From NCBI RefSeq assembly GCF_048269545.1, contig NZ_JBLXIJ010000001.1:620001-684000 (forward strand): DNA of 64,000 nt, written 5' to 3'. The stretch comes from Halpernia sp048269545. Its GTDB lineage: Bacteria > Bacteroidota > Bacteroidia > Flavobacteriales > Weeksellaceae. The notes under the pieces were generated by a model. It was given only the letters and a program-made list of their open reading frames with translations, was not told where the DNA came from and searched no databases. Below, piece by piece: positions 1-9,017 of the stretch (positions within the stretch are counted from its first letter, which is position 1; every line of letters begins with the position of its first letter). The position numbers and the translations under genes are program-made.

Positions 1-1574
1 ACAGTTAATAAAACTGGTAATCTTTCTATCCATAAGTGAACGCCTTCTCCTTGTTTTCTTGTATTAGAAATTTTTGCTAAAGCAGGTGCTTCTGCAGGAA
101 CATTTTTCTGGAATGAACCTTGTCTCACAGTTGCTACAACATTCACACACATTAAAATTACACCCACGATATAGAACAAACCTCCTACAAATCTCATTTC
201 ATAATAAGGAATAATTGCAGAAACGGTATCTAACCAGTTTTTATATAAAAGAGTTCCGTCTGGATTAAATTGTTTCCACATTAAACCTTGCGTAAATCCT
301 GCTATATATAAAGGAACAGCGTAGAAAATAATTCCTAAAGTTCCTAACCAGAAATGCCAGTTTGCTAATTTAGTTGACCATAATTTGGTTCTCCACATGA
401 TTGGAAGCAAATAGTAAATCATACCAAAAGTCATAAATCCATTCCAACCTAAAGCACCAATGTGAACGTGACCAATTACCCAATCAGTAAAGTGACCAAT
501 TTTATTTAAAGTTTTTGTTGCTAAAAGTGGACCTTCAAAAGTTGCCATTCCATAACAAGTAATTGCAACAACGAAAAATTTCAGTACTGGATTTTCCCGC
601 ACTTTATCCCAAGCTCCTCTTAAAGTTAATAAACCATTTAACATTCCGCCCCAAGAAGGTGCGATTAACATTATTGAAAATCCTGTTGCTAAAGCTTGCG
701 CCCACGCAGGAATTGCAGTGTATTGTAGGTGATGTGGACCTGCCCACATATAAACGAAAATTAAAGACCAAAAGTGAATGATTGATAGTTTATAAGAAAA
801 TACTGGTCGATCAGCAGCCTTTGGTAAAAAGTAATACATTAAACCTAAAACTGGTGTTGTTAAAACAAATGCAACTGCATTGTGACCGTACCACCATTGT
901 ACTAAAGCATCTTTTACACCTGCATAAGCGGAATAAGATTTCCATCCACCAAAAGTTAAAGGAACTTCTAAATTATTGAAAATATGGAGCATCGCAATTG
1001 CAACCCAAGTTCCAAGGTAGAACCAAATTGCCACATATAAATGCCTTACTCGTCTTTTTGCAATCGTTCCAAACATATTTGCACCGAAAACAAGCCAAAT
1101 AATTGTAATTAGAATATCAATTGGCCATTCGTGTTCTGCGTATTCTTTTGAAGTATTGATTCCGTACATGAAAGTAACTAATGAAGCTACAATCATAAAT
1201 TGCCATCCCCAAAAATGAATCCAAGAAAGAGTATCGCTCCACATTCTGGTTTTTAATAATCTTTGAAGAGAATAATATGCACCTGCAAAAAATCCGTTCA
1301 TTACAAAAGCGAAAATCACAGTATTGGTATGCATCATTCTTAATCTACCAAATCCAAATTTCCCTTGCGAATTAATTAATCCTTGAAGATCACCAGAAAA
1401 TAAACTTTTAATAGTTAAATCATCCGTACCGAATAAAAATTCAGGTAATTCTGGGTAAAATAATAAACCTGCAACAGTAAGACCAAGTAGCATACCGAAA
1501 AGTCCAAAAACTACAGTTGCGTAGAGAAATGCGCGGACAATACCATTGTCATAACTAAATTTCTGTGTTTCCAT
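1..1574 (-). CDS. ccoN: cbb3-type cytochrome c oxidase subunit I (CcoN), probably fused to CcoO; cut by the window edge
   Basis: Catalytic haem-copper subunit of the high-affinity terminal oxidase in the inner membrane, reducing O2 to water and pumping protons. The reading frame starts at the ATG complementary to 1572-1574 and stays open to the window edge for about 524 codons. Visible landmarks are HTNTVIFAFVMNG near the N-terminus, WWYGHNAVAF, the CuB-type GPHHLQY and the haem ligand stretch GHVHIGALGWNG, all among many hydrophobic segments. CcoN alone is usually a little under 500 residues. Here the frame runs on into a polar linker and WIERLPVLLTV with no stop, which fits the CcoN-CcoO fusion known in Bacteroidetes; the CcoO part lies outside. 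It lies 13 bp downstream of ccoS. The family call is very secure; the fusion is inferred. Confidence 0.95.
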   Translation of the reverse strand, partial: METQKFSYDNGIVRAFLYATVVFGLFGMLLGLTVAGLLFYPELPEFLFGTDDLTIKSLFSGDLQGLINSQGKFGFGRLRMMHTNTVIFAFVMNGFFAGAYYSLQRLLKTRMWSDTLSWIHFWGWQFMIVASLVTFMYGINTSKEYAEHEWPIDILITIIWLVFGANMFGTIAKRRVRHLYVAIWFYLGTWVAIAMLHIFNNLEVPLTFGGWKSYSAYAGVKDALVQWWYGHNAVAFVLTTPVLGLMYYFLPKAADRPVFSYKLSIIHFWSLIFVYMWAGPHHLQYTAIPAWAQALATGFSIMLIAPSWGGMLNGLLTLRGAWDKVRENPVLKFFVVAITCYGMATFEGPLLATKTLNKIGHFTDWVIGHVHIGALGWNGFMTFGMIYYLLPIMWRTKLWSTKLANWHFWLGTLGIIFYAVPLYIAGFTQGLMWKQFNPDGTLLYKNWLDTVSAIIPYYEMRFVGGLFYIVGVILMCVNVVATVRQGSFQKNVPAEAPALAKISNTRKQGEGVHLWIERLPVLLT

Positions 1575-1587
1575 AAATATCTATCAG

Positions 1588-1797
1588 TTATTTTTTTTTG
1601 TTTTCGTGTTCCAAATCTGAACTTATATTTTCTTCAGTTTTTGGTTCTTCTTTTATAATTTCATTTTCCATTAAAATTCGAACTGCAGGAGATTCATCAT
1701 CTTCAAATTGTCCGTTTTTTGCACCAATAATAAATATTACTAAAAATACAACAGCGAGTGAAACACTGCACATTATCATTAAGTAAAGTATATCCAT
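1588..1797 (-). CDS. ccoS: CcoS, cbb3 oxidase assembly protein
   Basis: A 69-residue protein with one N-terminal membrane helix (about residues 4-25, LMIMCSVSLAVVFLVIFIIG) followed by KNGQFEDDESPAVRIL, the usual CcoS pattern of a helix and then a short acidic segment. CcoS helps place cofactors, notably copper and haem, in the cbb3 oxidase. It sits between ccoI and ccoN on the same strand, the standard position. The tail is Glu/Lys-rich and longer than the core family motif. An open frame on the opposite strand at 1598-1786 is a shadow. Confidence 0.9.
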   Translation of the reverse strand: MDILYLMIMCSVSLAVVFLVIFIIGAKNGQFEDDESPAVRILMENEIIKEEPKTEENISSDLEHENKKK

Positions 1798-1898
1798 AAT
1801 TAGCCCACAAAAATAGGAAGAATAATTCTCAAAAATAGCAAAATTTAATGATTTAAGTCAGCAAGTGTTAATTTCTGTTAATTTATAATATTTCTAAA

Positions 1899-4283
1899 TT
1901 ATTTCAAGTCTAATTTAAAATATTTTGTGCTGCGAAACCAAGTAGAAACTGACGTAAAAATAACCACAGAAATTGAACTTATTGGCATCAGAATAGCTGC
2001 AACTAAAGGTGAAAGATGACCTGTTACAGCAAAAGCCAAACCGATAATATTATACATTAAACTTATCGCAAAAGTAAATTTTACAATTTTAACCGCATCT
2101 TTACAAAGATCAAAATAATCTTTAATTTGCGTGATTTTACTTCCATCCATAATCACATCCGAAGATGGTGTAAAAGAATTGGTGTCATCTGCAATTGCAA
2201 TTCCGATATTACTTTGCTTCAATGCTCCTGCATCGTTCAATCCGTCACCAAACATGGCTACGTTTTCGCCCTCATTTTGCAAATTTTGAATGTATTGTAA
2301 TTTATCTTCTGGGCTTTGATTAAATTTTAATCCATCAGAAACGTTAATTAATTGTTTTAAAGTACTTCTTTCAGATTCATTATCACCACTCAAAATATTG
2401 ATTTTAAAATTTTTGAGGGAAGAGAACATTTCTTTCAATTGAGAACGGTATTCATTTTTAAAAATAAATTTCCCTAAATAGTCTTCATTTTTTTTGATGT
2501 AAACCGCAGATTCTAAATGAGTTGAATTTTCACCCACAAAACTCGCAGAACCAATTTTGTAAACGTGGCTTCTCACTTTTCCGCTGTAACCTTTTCCTGC
2601 AATTTCAATGTAATTTTCAATCTCAAAATAAGAATCTTTAATATCAATAAAATCATACAACATCTTTGAAAGCGGATGTGTAGAATTTTTAATTAAAGTT
2701 TTGATGTTTTCCATGTCAAAATCAGAAATTTCTGTCCCTAAATATTTAATTTCCGACTTTTTATTATGCGTAATCGTTCCAGTTTTATCAAAAACCAAAG
2801 TGTTTATTTTCGCAATTTTTTCTATCGTTAATGCATCTTTTACATAAAATTTATTCCGTCCTAAAATCCGCATAATATGGCCGAAAGTAAAAGGTGCAGA
2901 AAGCGCCAAAGCACACGGACAAGCCACAATTAAAATCGCAGAAACAACTTGAAACATTTTTTCAAAATCTATTCTTGCCCAATAAATTCCCGCAATTAAA
3001 GTAATTCCAAGAATAATTAAGGTAAAATACTTACTTAATTTATTGGTCATCGTATCTAAACCAGATTCAATTTTCTTAAAAGTTTCCTTATTCCAAAGTT
3101 GCGTCAGATAACTTTGATTCACGTTTTTAATAACTTCCAACTCTAAAATTGCACCAATTTGTTTTCCTCCCGCAAAAATTTTATCACCTGCTTTTTTCGG
3201 AATTGACGCAGATTCGCCGGTGATGAAACTGTTATCAATATTGGCTTCTCCTTTTATTAAAATTGCATCAACCGGAATTATTTCCTGATTTCGAACCATA
3301 ATTCTGTCGCCCACTTTTAATTCTGACAATAAAATATTTTGTTGAACGCCATTAAAATCCACTTTCGTAACTGCAATGGGGTAAAAAGATTTGTAATCTC
3401 TATCGTAAGATAGTGCACTATAAGTCCGTTTTTGGAAATATTTGCCTAAAAGCATAAAGAAAATCAAACCGCACAAAGTATCAAAATAACCTTGTCCGTA
3501 ATCCGTCAAAACTTCATACAAACTTCTTCCAAAAAGCACGAAAATCCCAATTACAATCGGAACATCGATATTGATAATTTTATTTTTTAAACCAAACCAC
3601 GCCGATTTATAATAATCTGACGCTGAATAAAACACGACAGGAAAAGCCAAAAGAAACATCAATAAACGAAATAAATTTTTATATTGATGAAAGTAAAAAT
3701 CATTTCCACCAACATATTCTGGCCAAGAGAAAAACATTCCGTTTCCGAATGCAAAACCAGCAATTGCAATTTTTATAATTAAAGTTTTGTCAAGAAATTC
3801 TTCCTTTTTTTCTGCAGTTTCTAAACTAATGATGGGTTTGTAACCAAGATTGGTGAGAAATTTTGCCAATTTACTTAATGGTAATTCTTCAGAATTGAAA
3901 GAAACTTGAAGTGTTTTTCGGGTAAAATTAACTTGAGAATAATGAATATTTTTTTCTAAAGCTTGTAGACTTTCAAGTAACCAAATACAAGAAGAACAGT
4001 GGATTACGGGGATTTTGAAAGTAACTAAAGTGGTTTTTCCTTCATTAAAATCCACCACTTTTTCAAAAACTTCGGGTGTATCAAGATAATCGAATTGATC
4101 ATTATTTTCTGAATTGGGTCGAATCCCAGAATTTTTATTGAGTTCATAGAAATTACCCAAATCATTCATATTCAGAATTTCATAAACAGATTTGCAACCG
4201 TTACAGCAAAATTCTTTAGCATCAAAGGAAATGCGTTCCTTCTCAAATTCTTGTCCGCAATGAAAACAATTATTTTGAACCAT
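1899..4283 (-). CDS. ccoI: CcoI/FixI-type copper-exporting P1B ATPase
   Basis: A 794-residue copper-translocating P-type ATPase that supplies copper for cbb3 oxidase maturation. In order: an N-terminal Cys-rich metal-binding region (NCFHCGQEF, EFCCNGCKSVYE), a heavy-metal-associated domain with HCSSCIWLL, membrane segments, the actuator TGESA, the ion-path motif ACPCAL in a membrane helix, the phosphorylation site DKTGTIT, a THPLSK motif in the nucleotide domain, and GDGLNDAGAL before the last helices. The extra N-terminal Cys domain is typical of FixI/CcoI in Bacteroidetes. It is followed on the same strand by ccoS and ccoN, so the locus forms one operon. Start is the ATG at 4281-4283, behind a TATTTTTG -7 box read on the minus strand (4300-4307). 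Confidence 0.95.
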   Translation of the reverse strand: MVQNNCFHCGQEFEKERISFDAKEFCCNGCKSVYEILNMNDLGNFYELNKNSGIRPNSENNDQFDYLDTPEVFEKVVDFNEGKTTLVTFKIPVIHCSSCIWLLESLQALEKNIHYSQVNFTRKTLQVSFNSEELPLSKLAKFLTNLGYKPIISLETAEKKEEFLDKTLIIKIAIAGFAFGNGMFFSWPEYVGGNDFYFHQYKNLFRLLMFLLAFPVVFYSASDYYKSAWFGLKNKIINIDVPIVIGIFVLFGRSLYEVLTDYGQGYFDTLCGLIFFMLLGKYFQKRTYSALSYDRDYKSFYPIAVTKVDFNGVQQNILLSELKVGDRIMVRNQEIIPVDAILIKGEANIDNSFITGESASIPKKAGDKIFAGGKQIGAILELEVIKNVNQSYLTQLWNKETFKKIESGLDTMTNKLSKYFTLIILGITLIAGIYWARIDFEKMFQVVSAILIVACPCALALSAPFTFGHIMRILGRNKFYVKDALTIEKIAKINTLVFDKTGTITHNKKSEIKYLGTEISDFDMENIKTLIKNSTHPLSKMLYDFIDIKDSYFEIENYIEIAGKGYSGKVRSHVYKIGSASFVGENSTHLESAVYIKKNEDYLGKFIFKNEYRSQLKEMFSSLKNFKINILSGDNESERSTLKQLINVSDGLKFNQSPEDKLQYIQNLQNEGENVAMFGDGLNDAGALKQSNIGIAIADDTNSFTPSSDVIMDGSKITQIKDYFDLCKDAVKIVKFTFAISLMYNIIGLAFAVTGHLSPLVAAILMPISSISVVIFTSVSTWFRSTKYFKLDLK

Positions 4284-4299
4284 CTAACTTGTTGATTTG

Positions 4300-4350
4300 C
4301 AAAAATATAATATTTAATGTTGCATCGCCATCTTAAAATCTCTATTTTTG
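4300..4350. promoter_or_regulatory. divergent promoter region between ccoI and the Crp/Fnr gene
   Basis: Two Bacteroidetes-type -7 boxes of identical sequence, TATTTTTG, face away from each other: on the minus strand at 4300-4307 for ccoI and on the plus strand at 4343-4350 for the regulator. The plus-strand box covers the TTG at 4348 that would begin a longer reading frame, so that frame cannot start there. Only about 35 bp separate the boxes, so one bound protein could affect both. Confidence 0.6.
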
Positions 4351-4368
4351 CTGATAAATGTCATAACT

Positions 4369-5082
4369 ATGTCTTTAGAACAACAACAAAACGTTGCGGA
4401 AAATTTCCAAAAAGCCTTTAATGAAGAGTCATTTAAACAAAATCTTTCCGAAGAGGATTTTAAAAATTATTTAGCTGAAAAACAAGAATTTAGCTATAAG
4501 AAAGGACATATCCTTTTTGAAGATGGTAAAAAACCAAGAGGTGTTCATTTTATTAAGAAAGGAATTTTAAAATTATCCAAATCTGGCGTTTATGGCAAAG
4601 AACAAATTTTGCGTTTTGTAAAAGAAGGAGATTTAATTGGGTATCGATCAGTACTTTGTGGAGAAGATTTTCAAGCAACTGCAGAAGCGATGTCGGATAT
4701 TGAAGTTACATTTTTACCTACGGAAATTTTTATGCATTTACTAGAAGTAGATACAAAATTAAGTTTTGTAATGTTGCAGAAAATTGCTTTTGAACTGGGA
4801 GAATCTTCAAATACAGTAACTTTTTTAGCACAAAAAACGGTACGCGAAAGATTAGCGGAAATTTTACTTTTGTTAGAACAAAAATTAGGAACAAATCCAG
4901 AAGGTTTTATTAATATTTCTTTGACGCGAGAAGAAATTGCAAACATTATCGGAACGGCTACAGAAAGTGCAATCAGATTGATTTCAGAATTTAAAGCAGA
5001 TCATTTAATAGAAGTTGAAGGGAGAAATATTAAAATTATAAACCACGAGAAACTGATTAAATTAGGACACGTTCATCTTTAA
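4369..5082 (+). CDS. Crp/Fnr-family transcription regulator
   Basis: A 237-residue two-domain regulator. An N-terminal cyclic-nucleotide-binding-type beta barrel (HILFEDGKKPRGVHFIKKG; EGDLIGYRSVL) is followed by a dimer helix and a C-terminal winged helix (SLTREEIANIIGTATESAIR). It contains a single cysteine, so it cannot hold the four-Cys [4Fe-4S] cluster of true Fnr. Its position, divergent from the cbb3 oxidase operon, suggests it controls respiration under low oxygen, as related regulators do; this is inference. Start chosen at ATG 4369 because the longer frame begins with a TTG inside a promoter box. The VOC gene follows 15 bp downstream. Confidence 0.9.
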   Translation: MSLEQQQNVAENFQKAFNEESFKQNLSEEDFKNYLAEKQEFSYKKGHILFEDGKKPRGVHFIKKGILKLSKSGVYGKEQILRFVKEGDLIGYRSVLCGEDFQATAEAMSDIEVTFLPTEIFMHLLEVDTKLSFVMLQKIAFELGESSNTVTFLAQKTVRERLAEILLLLEQKLGTNPEGFINISLTREEIANIIGTATESAIRLISEFKADHLIEVEGRNIKIINHEKLIKLGHVHL

Positions 5083-5097
5083 TTAAATTTTAAAAAT

Positions 5098-5484
5098 TTG
5101 AAAACAAGTTTTAACTTAAATACCATCATTTTTTATGTTCAAAATGTCGATAAATTAAAATCTTTTTATATTGATATTTTTAATTTTAAAATAGTAGAAA
5201 ATTACCAATCAGATTGGACGCTTTTGGAAGCGGGAAATTGCAAAATTGGACTTCATAAAATTGGAGAACAGTATTTAAATAAAATAAAAGAAGGACATAG
5301 ATTTGATAGTAACGCGAAATTAGTTTTTGAAATTGATGAAGATATTACAGAAATAAGACAAACTTTAATTGAAAAAAATGTCGCAATGCGAGAAATAAAA
5401 ACCTTTGATAATTATGATTTTTGGCTTTGCGATGGCGAAGATTTAGAAGGGAATGTTTTTCAAATTAAACAGAAGAAAAGGTAA
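5098..5484 (+). CDS. VOC-superfamily (glyoxalase/bleomycin-resistance fold) protein
   Basis: A 128-residue protein with the beta-alpha-beta-beta-beta layout of the vicinal oxygen chelate fold: IIFYVQNVDKLKSFYIDIFN at the start, DWTLLEAGNCKIGLHKI in the middle and DLEGNVFQIKQ at the end. Family members include glyoxalases, dioxygenases and binding proteins; the substrate cannot be told here. The start is probably TTG at 5098: the stop of the upstream regulator lies in the same frame, there is no ATG between, and the fold begins at once. It sits 15 bp after the Crp/Fnr gene and may be co-transcribed with it. Confidence 0.75.
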   Translation: MKTSFNLNTIIFYVQNVDKLKSFYIDIFNFKIVENYQSDWTLLEAGNCKIGLHKIGEQYLNKIKEGHRFDSNAKLVFEIDEDITEIRQTLIEKNVAMREIKTFDNYDFWLCDGEDLEGNVFQIKQKKR

Positions 5485-5525
5485 ATTTTTAAGTAAAGAA
5501 GTAAAGGTATTTCACGCATTTTTCA

Positions 5526-5574
5526 TTTCGTAGAAATCTCAACAATGAAATATATCATTTAGATTCCTACGGAA
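5526..5574. repeat. imperfect inverted repeat between VOC gene and panB
   Basis: TTTCGTAGAAATCT at 5526-5539 is an imperfect inverted copy of AGATTCCTACGGAA at 5561-5574, with an AT-rich loop. Hairpins with a core like this are common between genes in flavobacteria (from memory). It could act as a bidirectional weak terminator or be a short dispersed repeat. The following panB has a TAATTTTG -7 box at 5593-5600. Confidence 0.45.
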
Positions 5575-5637
5575 TGACAAACGTCTTTATCTTAATTTTG
5601 ATACTTTAAAGTTTAACAATAAAAATAATAAAAATAA

Positions 5638-6453
5638 ATGTCTGTACATTCAGAAATAAAAAGAATTACTACCGAAACTTTACGCAAAATGAAGTTCGAT
5701 AAGGAGAAAATCACAATGCTTACTGCGTATGATTTTACGACTGCAAAAATGGTAGATGCAGGTGGAGTTGATGCAATTTTAGTAGGAGATTCTGCGTCAA
5801 ATGTAATGGCGGGACACGAAACAACTTTGCCGATAACTTTAGATCAAATGATTTATCATGCACAAAGTGTTGTTCGTGGTGTTTCTAGAGCTTTAGTTGT
5901 GGTAGATTTACCTTTCGGTTCTTATCAAAGTGATTCTCAAAAAGCTTTAGATTCTGCGGTGAGAATTATGAAAGAATCCGGAGCTCATGCAATAAAATTA
6001 GAAGGCGGAATTGAAGTTGAAAAATCAATAAAAAAAATTGTAAACGCAGGAATTCCTGTGATGGGACATTTGGGTTTAACGCCGCAAAGTATTTATCAAT
6101 TCGGGACTTATAAAGTTCGTGCGAAAGAAGAAGAGGAAGCAGAAAAATTAATTTCTGACGCAAAACTTTTAGAAAAATTAGGCTGTTTTGCTTTAGTTTT
6201 AGAAAAAATTCCGGCGCATTTAGCAGAAAAAGTTTCAGAAAGTATTTCTATTCCAACGATCGGAATTGGAGCTGGACCAGATTGCGATGGTCAAGTTTTG
6301 GTTTACCATGATATGGTCGGAATGAATAAAGATTTTACGCCAAAATTTCTTCGCAGATATTTAGATTTATACACAGAAATTACGGGCGCAGTTGCGCAAT
6401 ATGTAAAAGATGTAAAAGACCAAGATTTCCCTAACCAAAATGAAAGCTATTAA
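5638..6453 (+). CDS. panB: PanB, 3-methyl-2-oxobutanoate hydroxymethyltransferase (ketopantoate hydroxymethyltransferase)
   Basis: First committed step of pantothenate and coenzyme A synthesis: transfers a hydroxymethyl group from methylene-tetrahydrofolate to 2-oxoisovalerate. The 271-residue length is normal. Family motifs: ITMLTAYDFTTAKMVDAGG, ILVGDSASNVMAGHETT with the metal-binding Asp, VVVDLPFGSYQ, IKLEGG, GIPVMGHLGLTPQS and PTIGIGAGPDCDGQVLV. The stop overlaps the next start by one base (TAATG), indicating translational coupling with the small membrane protein. Confidence 0.97.
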   Translation: MSVHSEIKRITTETLRKMKFDKEKITMLTAYDFTTAKMVDAGGVDAILVGDSASNVMAGHETTLPITLDQMIYHAQSVVRGVSRALVVVDLPFGSYQSDSQKALDSAVRIMKESGAHAIKLEGGIEVEKSIKKIVNAGIPVMGHLGLTPQSIYQFGTYKVRAKEEEEAEKLISDAKLLEKLGCFALVLEKIPAHLAEKVSESISIPTIGIGAGPDCDGQVLVYHDMVGMNKDFTPKFLRRYLDLYTEITGAVAQYVKDVKDQDFPNQNESY

Positions 6454-6779
6454 TGAATAGTCAAATCAGTAAACAAGCATTTTTATCATTCGGCGCTTTG
6501 GCGTGTTTGATTATCGGTTGGTTGCAACCATTTTCGCCAGAAGTAAATTATTTTATTTACAATCAATTATTTTATCTTTTAATTGGCGCAAGTTTCTTTT
6601 TTCAAGCACCTACTTTAAGCAATCCCAAATTAATTTATCCAATGTATATTGCTGCAGCTTTATGCGTTTTCGGAGCATTTATTCCAGAAAATTATGGAGT
6701 TGGTTTTCTTAAAATGGGCGGTTTAATCGGCGGTGTTGTAATTTCTTTGGTGGCAAGACCAAAAATTTCGCAACAATAA
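6453..6779 (+). CDS. small integral membrane protein, function unknown
   Basis: 108 residues with three or four hydrophobic segments (ALACLIIGWLQPF, YLLIGASFFFQ, MYIAAALCVFGAF, GGLIGGVVISLVA). No known domain is recognised. It is wedged with no gap between panB (one-base overlap) and the RluA-type gene (next base is the start), so the three genes form an operon. A 69-residue open frame at 6503-6712 inside it in another frame is a shadow. Confidence 0.7.
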   Translation: MNSQISKQAFLSFGALACLIIGWLQPFSPEVNYFIYNQLFYLLIGASFFFQAPTLSNPKLIYPMYIAAALCVFGAFIPENYGVGFLKMGGLIGGVVISLVARPKISQQ

Positions 6780-7457
6780 ATGCAAGAACAAATCATTTTT
6801 GAAGACAATCATCTTCTTATCATCAATAAAAAAGCGGGACAACTTGTACAAGGTGATAAAACGGGAGACTTGTCTTTATTAGATTTAATTAAAAATTTCA
6901 TAAAAAAAAGAGACCAAAAACCCGGAAATGTTTTCCTCGGTTTAGTTCATAGAATTGATAGACCAACTTCTGGTTGCGTTATTTACGCTAAAACTTCCAA
7001 AGCTTTAACGCGATTAACGCAAATGGTAAAAAACCGCGAAATAAAAAAAACGTATTGGGCGGTTGTTCCTAAAAATGAAATTCCACAAAGCCAAAGATTG
7101 GTTCATTTTTTAAAAAAGAACGAAAAAAATAATAAATCTACCGTTTTCCCAAAAGCGACAGAAGGCGCAAAAGAATCTATTTTAAATTATAAAATTTTGA
7201 AAATTTTGGATAATTTTCAATTATTAGAAATTGATTTAGAAACCGGAAGACATCATCAAATCAGAGCGCAATTATCTAAAATTGGAGTTCCTATAAAAGG
7301 CGATTTAAAATATGGTTCTGCTCGTTCAAACTCTGATGGCGGAATTCATTTGCACGCCAGAAAATTAGAATTTATTCATCCTGTTTCTTTGGAGAAAATT
7401 TCTGTTATTGCAAAAGTTCCGCAAAATGATGTGGTTTGGGAGGCGTGCGAATTATAA
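6780..7457 (+). CDS. RluA-family RNA pseudouridine synthase
   Basis: Isomerises uridine to pseudouridine in structured RNA. The 225-residue protein has the catalytic motif LVHRIDRPTSG with the nucleophile Asp at residue 60, the following KTSKALTRL, ETGRHHQIRAQL, and the C-terminal GIHLHARKLEFIHP. It has no N-terminal S4 domain, so it is the short single-domain type (RluA/RluC-like); the target base (23S rRNA or tRNA) cannot be told. It starts on the base after the previous stop and ends 6 bp before a convergent lipoprotein gene. Confidence 0.92.
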   Translation: MQEQIIFEDNHLLIINKKAGQLVQGDKTGDLSLLDLIKNFIKKRDQKPGNVFLGLVHRIDRPTSGCVIYAKTSKALTRLTQMVKNREIKKTYWAVVPKNEIPQSQRLVHFLKKNEKNNKSTVFPKATEGAKESILNYKILKILDNFQLLEIDLETGRHHQIRAQLSKIGVPIKGDLKYGSARSNSDGGIHLHARKLEFIHPVSLEKISVIAKVPQNDVVWEACEL

Positions 7458-7463
7458 AGAAAA

Positions 7464-7874
7464 TTACTTATTTGAAGTTTTCTCAAATTTTTGGTAACAT
7501 TCTTCTTTACAATAATAGTAAATATATAAGTATCCATCATTAATTGAGAATGATGCTGAAATTTTATTTGTGCGGCATTTTAGAAGGTAGAAATTTGTAT
7601 CATAATCAATTCTTGGTGTCTTTTTGTAAGTTCCACTTCCATTAATTTTAGAATCATTATTCATTGAACAAAAATTACCTTTTGAAGTAAAAGTTCCATC
7701 AGATTTAAAAGTGATCCTTCTATCGCTTTTAATAATTTCAGGTTTCCCACTTCCATCACCTGAATCAACATAGGATTCATTGATTTTCCAAGTTCCAATA
7801 TGGTCCGTTGGATTTATTGATTTACAACTAATTAAGTAAAATAAAATTGAGAAAAGATAGAATACCTTCTTCAT
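7464..7874 (-). CDS. small lipoprotein, lipocalin-like
   Basis: 136 residues starting with a lipoprotein signal (MKKVFYLFSILFYLISC, cleavage before Cys17). The mature part begins HIGTWKINESYVD and alternates short strands (RRITFKSDGTFTSKG, GSGTYKKTP), as in lipocalin-like domains of Bacteroidetes lipoproteins. Four further cysteines in the mature part (NFCSM, LKCRT, YYCKEECYQ) could form disulfides. Probably anchored in the outer membrane; ligand unknown. It lies 12 bp downstream of the ATPase gene on the same strand. Confidence 0.7.
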   Translation of the reverse strand: MKKVFYLFSILFYLISCKSINPTDHIGTWKINESYVDSGDGSGKPEIIKSDRRITFKSDGTFTSKGNFCSMNNDSKINGSGTYKKTPRIDYDTNFYLLKCRTNKISASFSINDGYLYIYYYCKEECYQKFEKTSNK

Positions 7875-7886
7875 TTTGAATCATAA

Positions 7887-9017
7887 TTATGGATTAATAA
7901 TAAACTCATAAAAATTGTCTTTTGAAATAATTTTCTCTATTTCTGGATGATAAGTTTCTGAAAAATTCTTTGGGATTTTTGCTTTTTTTCTTTCATTCCA
8001 TTTGAATTCATAAGCAGAAATTTTTCCATCAGATTCTTCTATATAATCAATTTCTTGTTGTGCGTGAGTTCTCCAAAAGTATTTTTTATAATTTTTTAAA
8101 TGGTAAGAATTGGTTTTCATTCTTTCTGAAATGAGGAAGTTTTCCCAAAGTTTTCCAACATCATCACGCAAATTCAGTGGATTAAAATTATTGAGAATCG
8201 CATTTCGAATTCCATTATCATAAAAGTAAATCTTCTTTCCTTTTTTTATTTCGTTTCTTAAATTTCTATTGAAACCATCTAATCTGAAAATGATAAATGA
8301 CTGTTCTAAAAGTTTTATGTATTTTTCCACCGTCAAATTATCAATTCCCACCAACTGAGAAAGTTCGTTGTAAGAAACTTCATTTCCCATTTGCAAAGCC
8401 AAAGCGGTTAATAATTTTTCTAATTTTTCAGGTTTTTGAATATTTTCCCACTGCAAAACATCTTTATAAAGATAGCTTTCTGTCAAGTTTTTCAACCGCT
8501 CAATTTCGTCGCCCGGATTTGTAACTATTTCTGGATAATAACCAAATATAAGACGATGCTCCAAAAGTCGTCTTTCTTCTAAAAAACCATTTTGATTAAC
8601 CATTTCTTCAAACGAAAGTGGAAAAAGTTGGTACTCCCATTTTCTCCCAGTTAAAGGTTCATTTATTTTATTAGCAAGATCAAAAGAAGAAGAACCAGTT
8701 GCAATTACTTTTACATTTTTTATTTGGTCGGTAATTAATTTTATGATAATTCCGATATTTTTGATGCGTTGCGCTTCATCAATTATCAATGTTTTTGCAT
8801 TTCCAATTAATGTTTTTAAAAAATCTGAAGTTGGATTTTGTAAAATATTTCTGATGTCACTTTGGTCGCCATTCCAATGAACAATAGGTTGTGCAAATTT
8901 AGAATTCATCAATTCCATTAAAGTGCTTTTCCCGACCTGTCTTGGACCAAACAAAATGATGGCTTTTTCATCATTTAATCTTTTCTCTATGTTCTTTTGA
9001 ATTAATCTTTCAATCAT
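7887..9017 (-). CDS. AAA-type ATPase with C-terminal DUF4143 domain
   Basis: 376 residues. The N-terminal ATPase has Walker A GPRQVGKST (about residues 24-32), Walker B TLIIDEAQR and a sensor VIATGSSSF. A winged-helix-like middle follows, then a DUF4143 domain whose end carries QEIDYIEES and AYEFKWNE, resembling the E-x-D...E-x-K core of PD-(D/E)xK nucleases. This family is abundant and often horizontally moved in bacteria and archaea; its role is unknown. Three 32-bp repeats lie at and before the start codon, which suggests autoregulation. It has no partner gene apart from the downstream lipoprotein. Confidence 0.85.
   Translation of the reverse strand: MIERLIQKNIEKRLNDEKAIILFGPRQVGKSTLMELMNSKFAQPIVHWNGDQSDIRNILQNPTSDFLKTLIGNAKTLIIDEAQRIKNIGIIIKLITDQIKNVKVIATGSSSFDLANKINEPLTGRKWEYQLFPLSFEEMVNQNGFLEERRLLEHRLIFGYYPEIVTNPGDEIERLKNLTESYLYKDVLQWENIQKPEKLEKLLTALALQMGNEVSYNELSQLVGIDNLTVEKYIKLLEQSFIIFRLDGFNRNLRNEIKKGKKIYFYDNGIRNAILNNFNPLNLRDDVGKLWENFLISERMKTNSYHLKNYKKYFWRTHAQQEIDYIEESDGKISAYEFKWNERKKAKIPKNFSETYHPEIEKIISKDNFYEFIINP

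Noticed and set aside
563..979. Two 65-72-codon frames on the plus strand
   Set aside because: Antisense to ccoN; Leu/Lys-rich shadows.
4348..4368. Seven-codon N-terminal extension of the Crp/Fnr regulator
   Set aside because: Its TTG is part of a TATTTTTG -7 promoter box; ATG 4369 is the better start.
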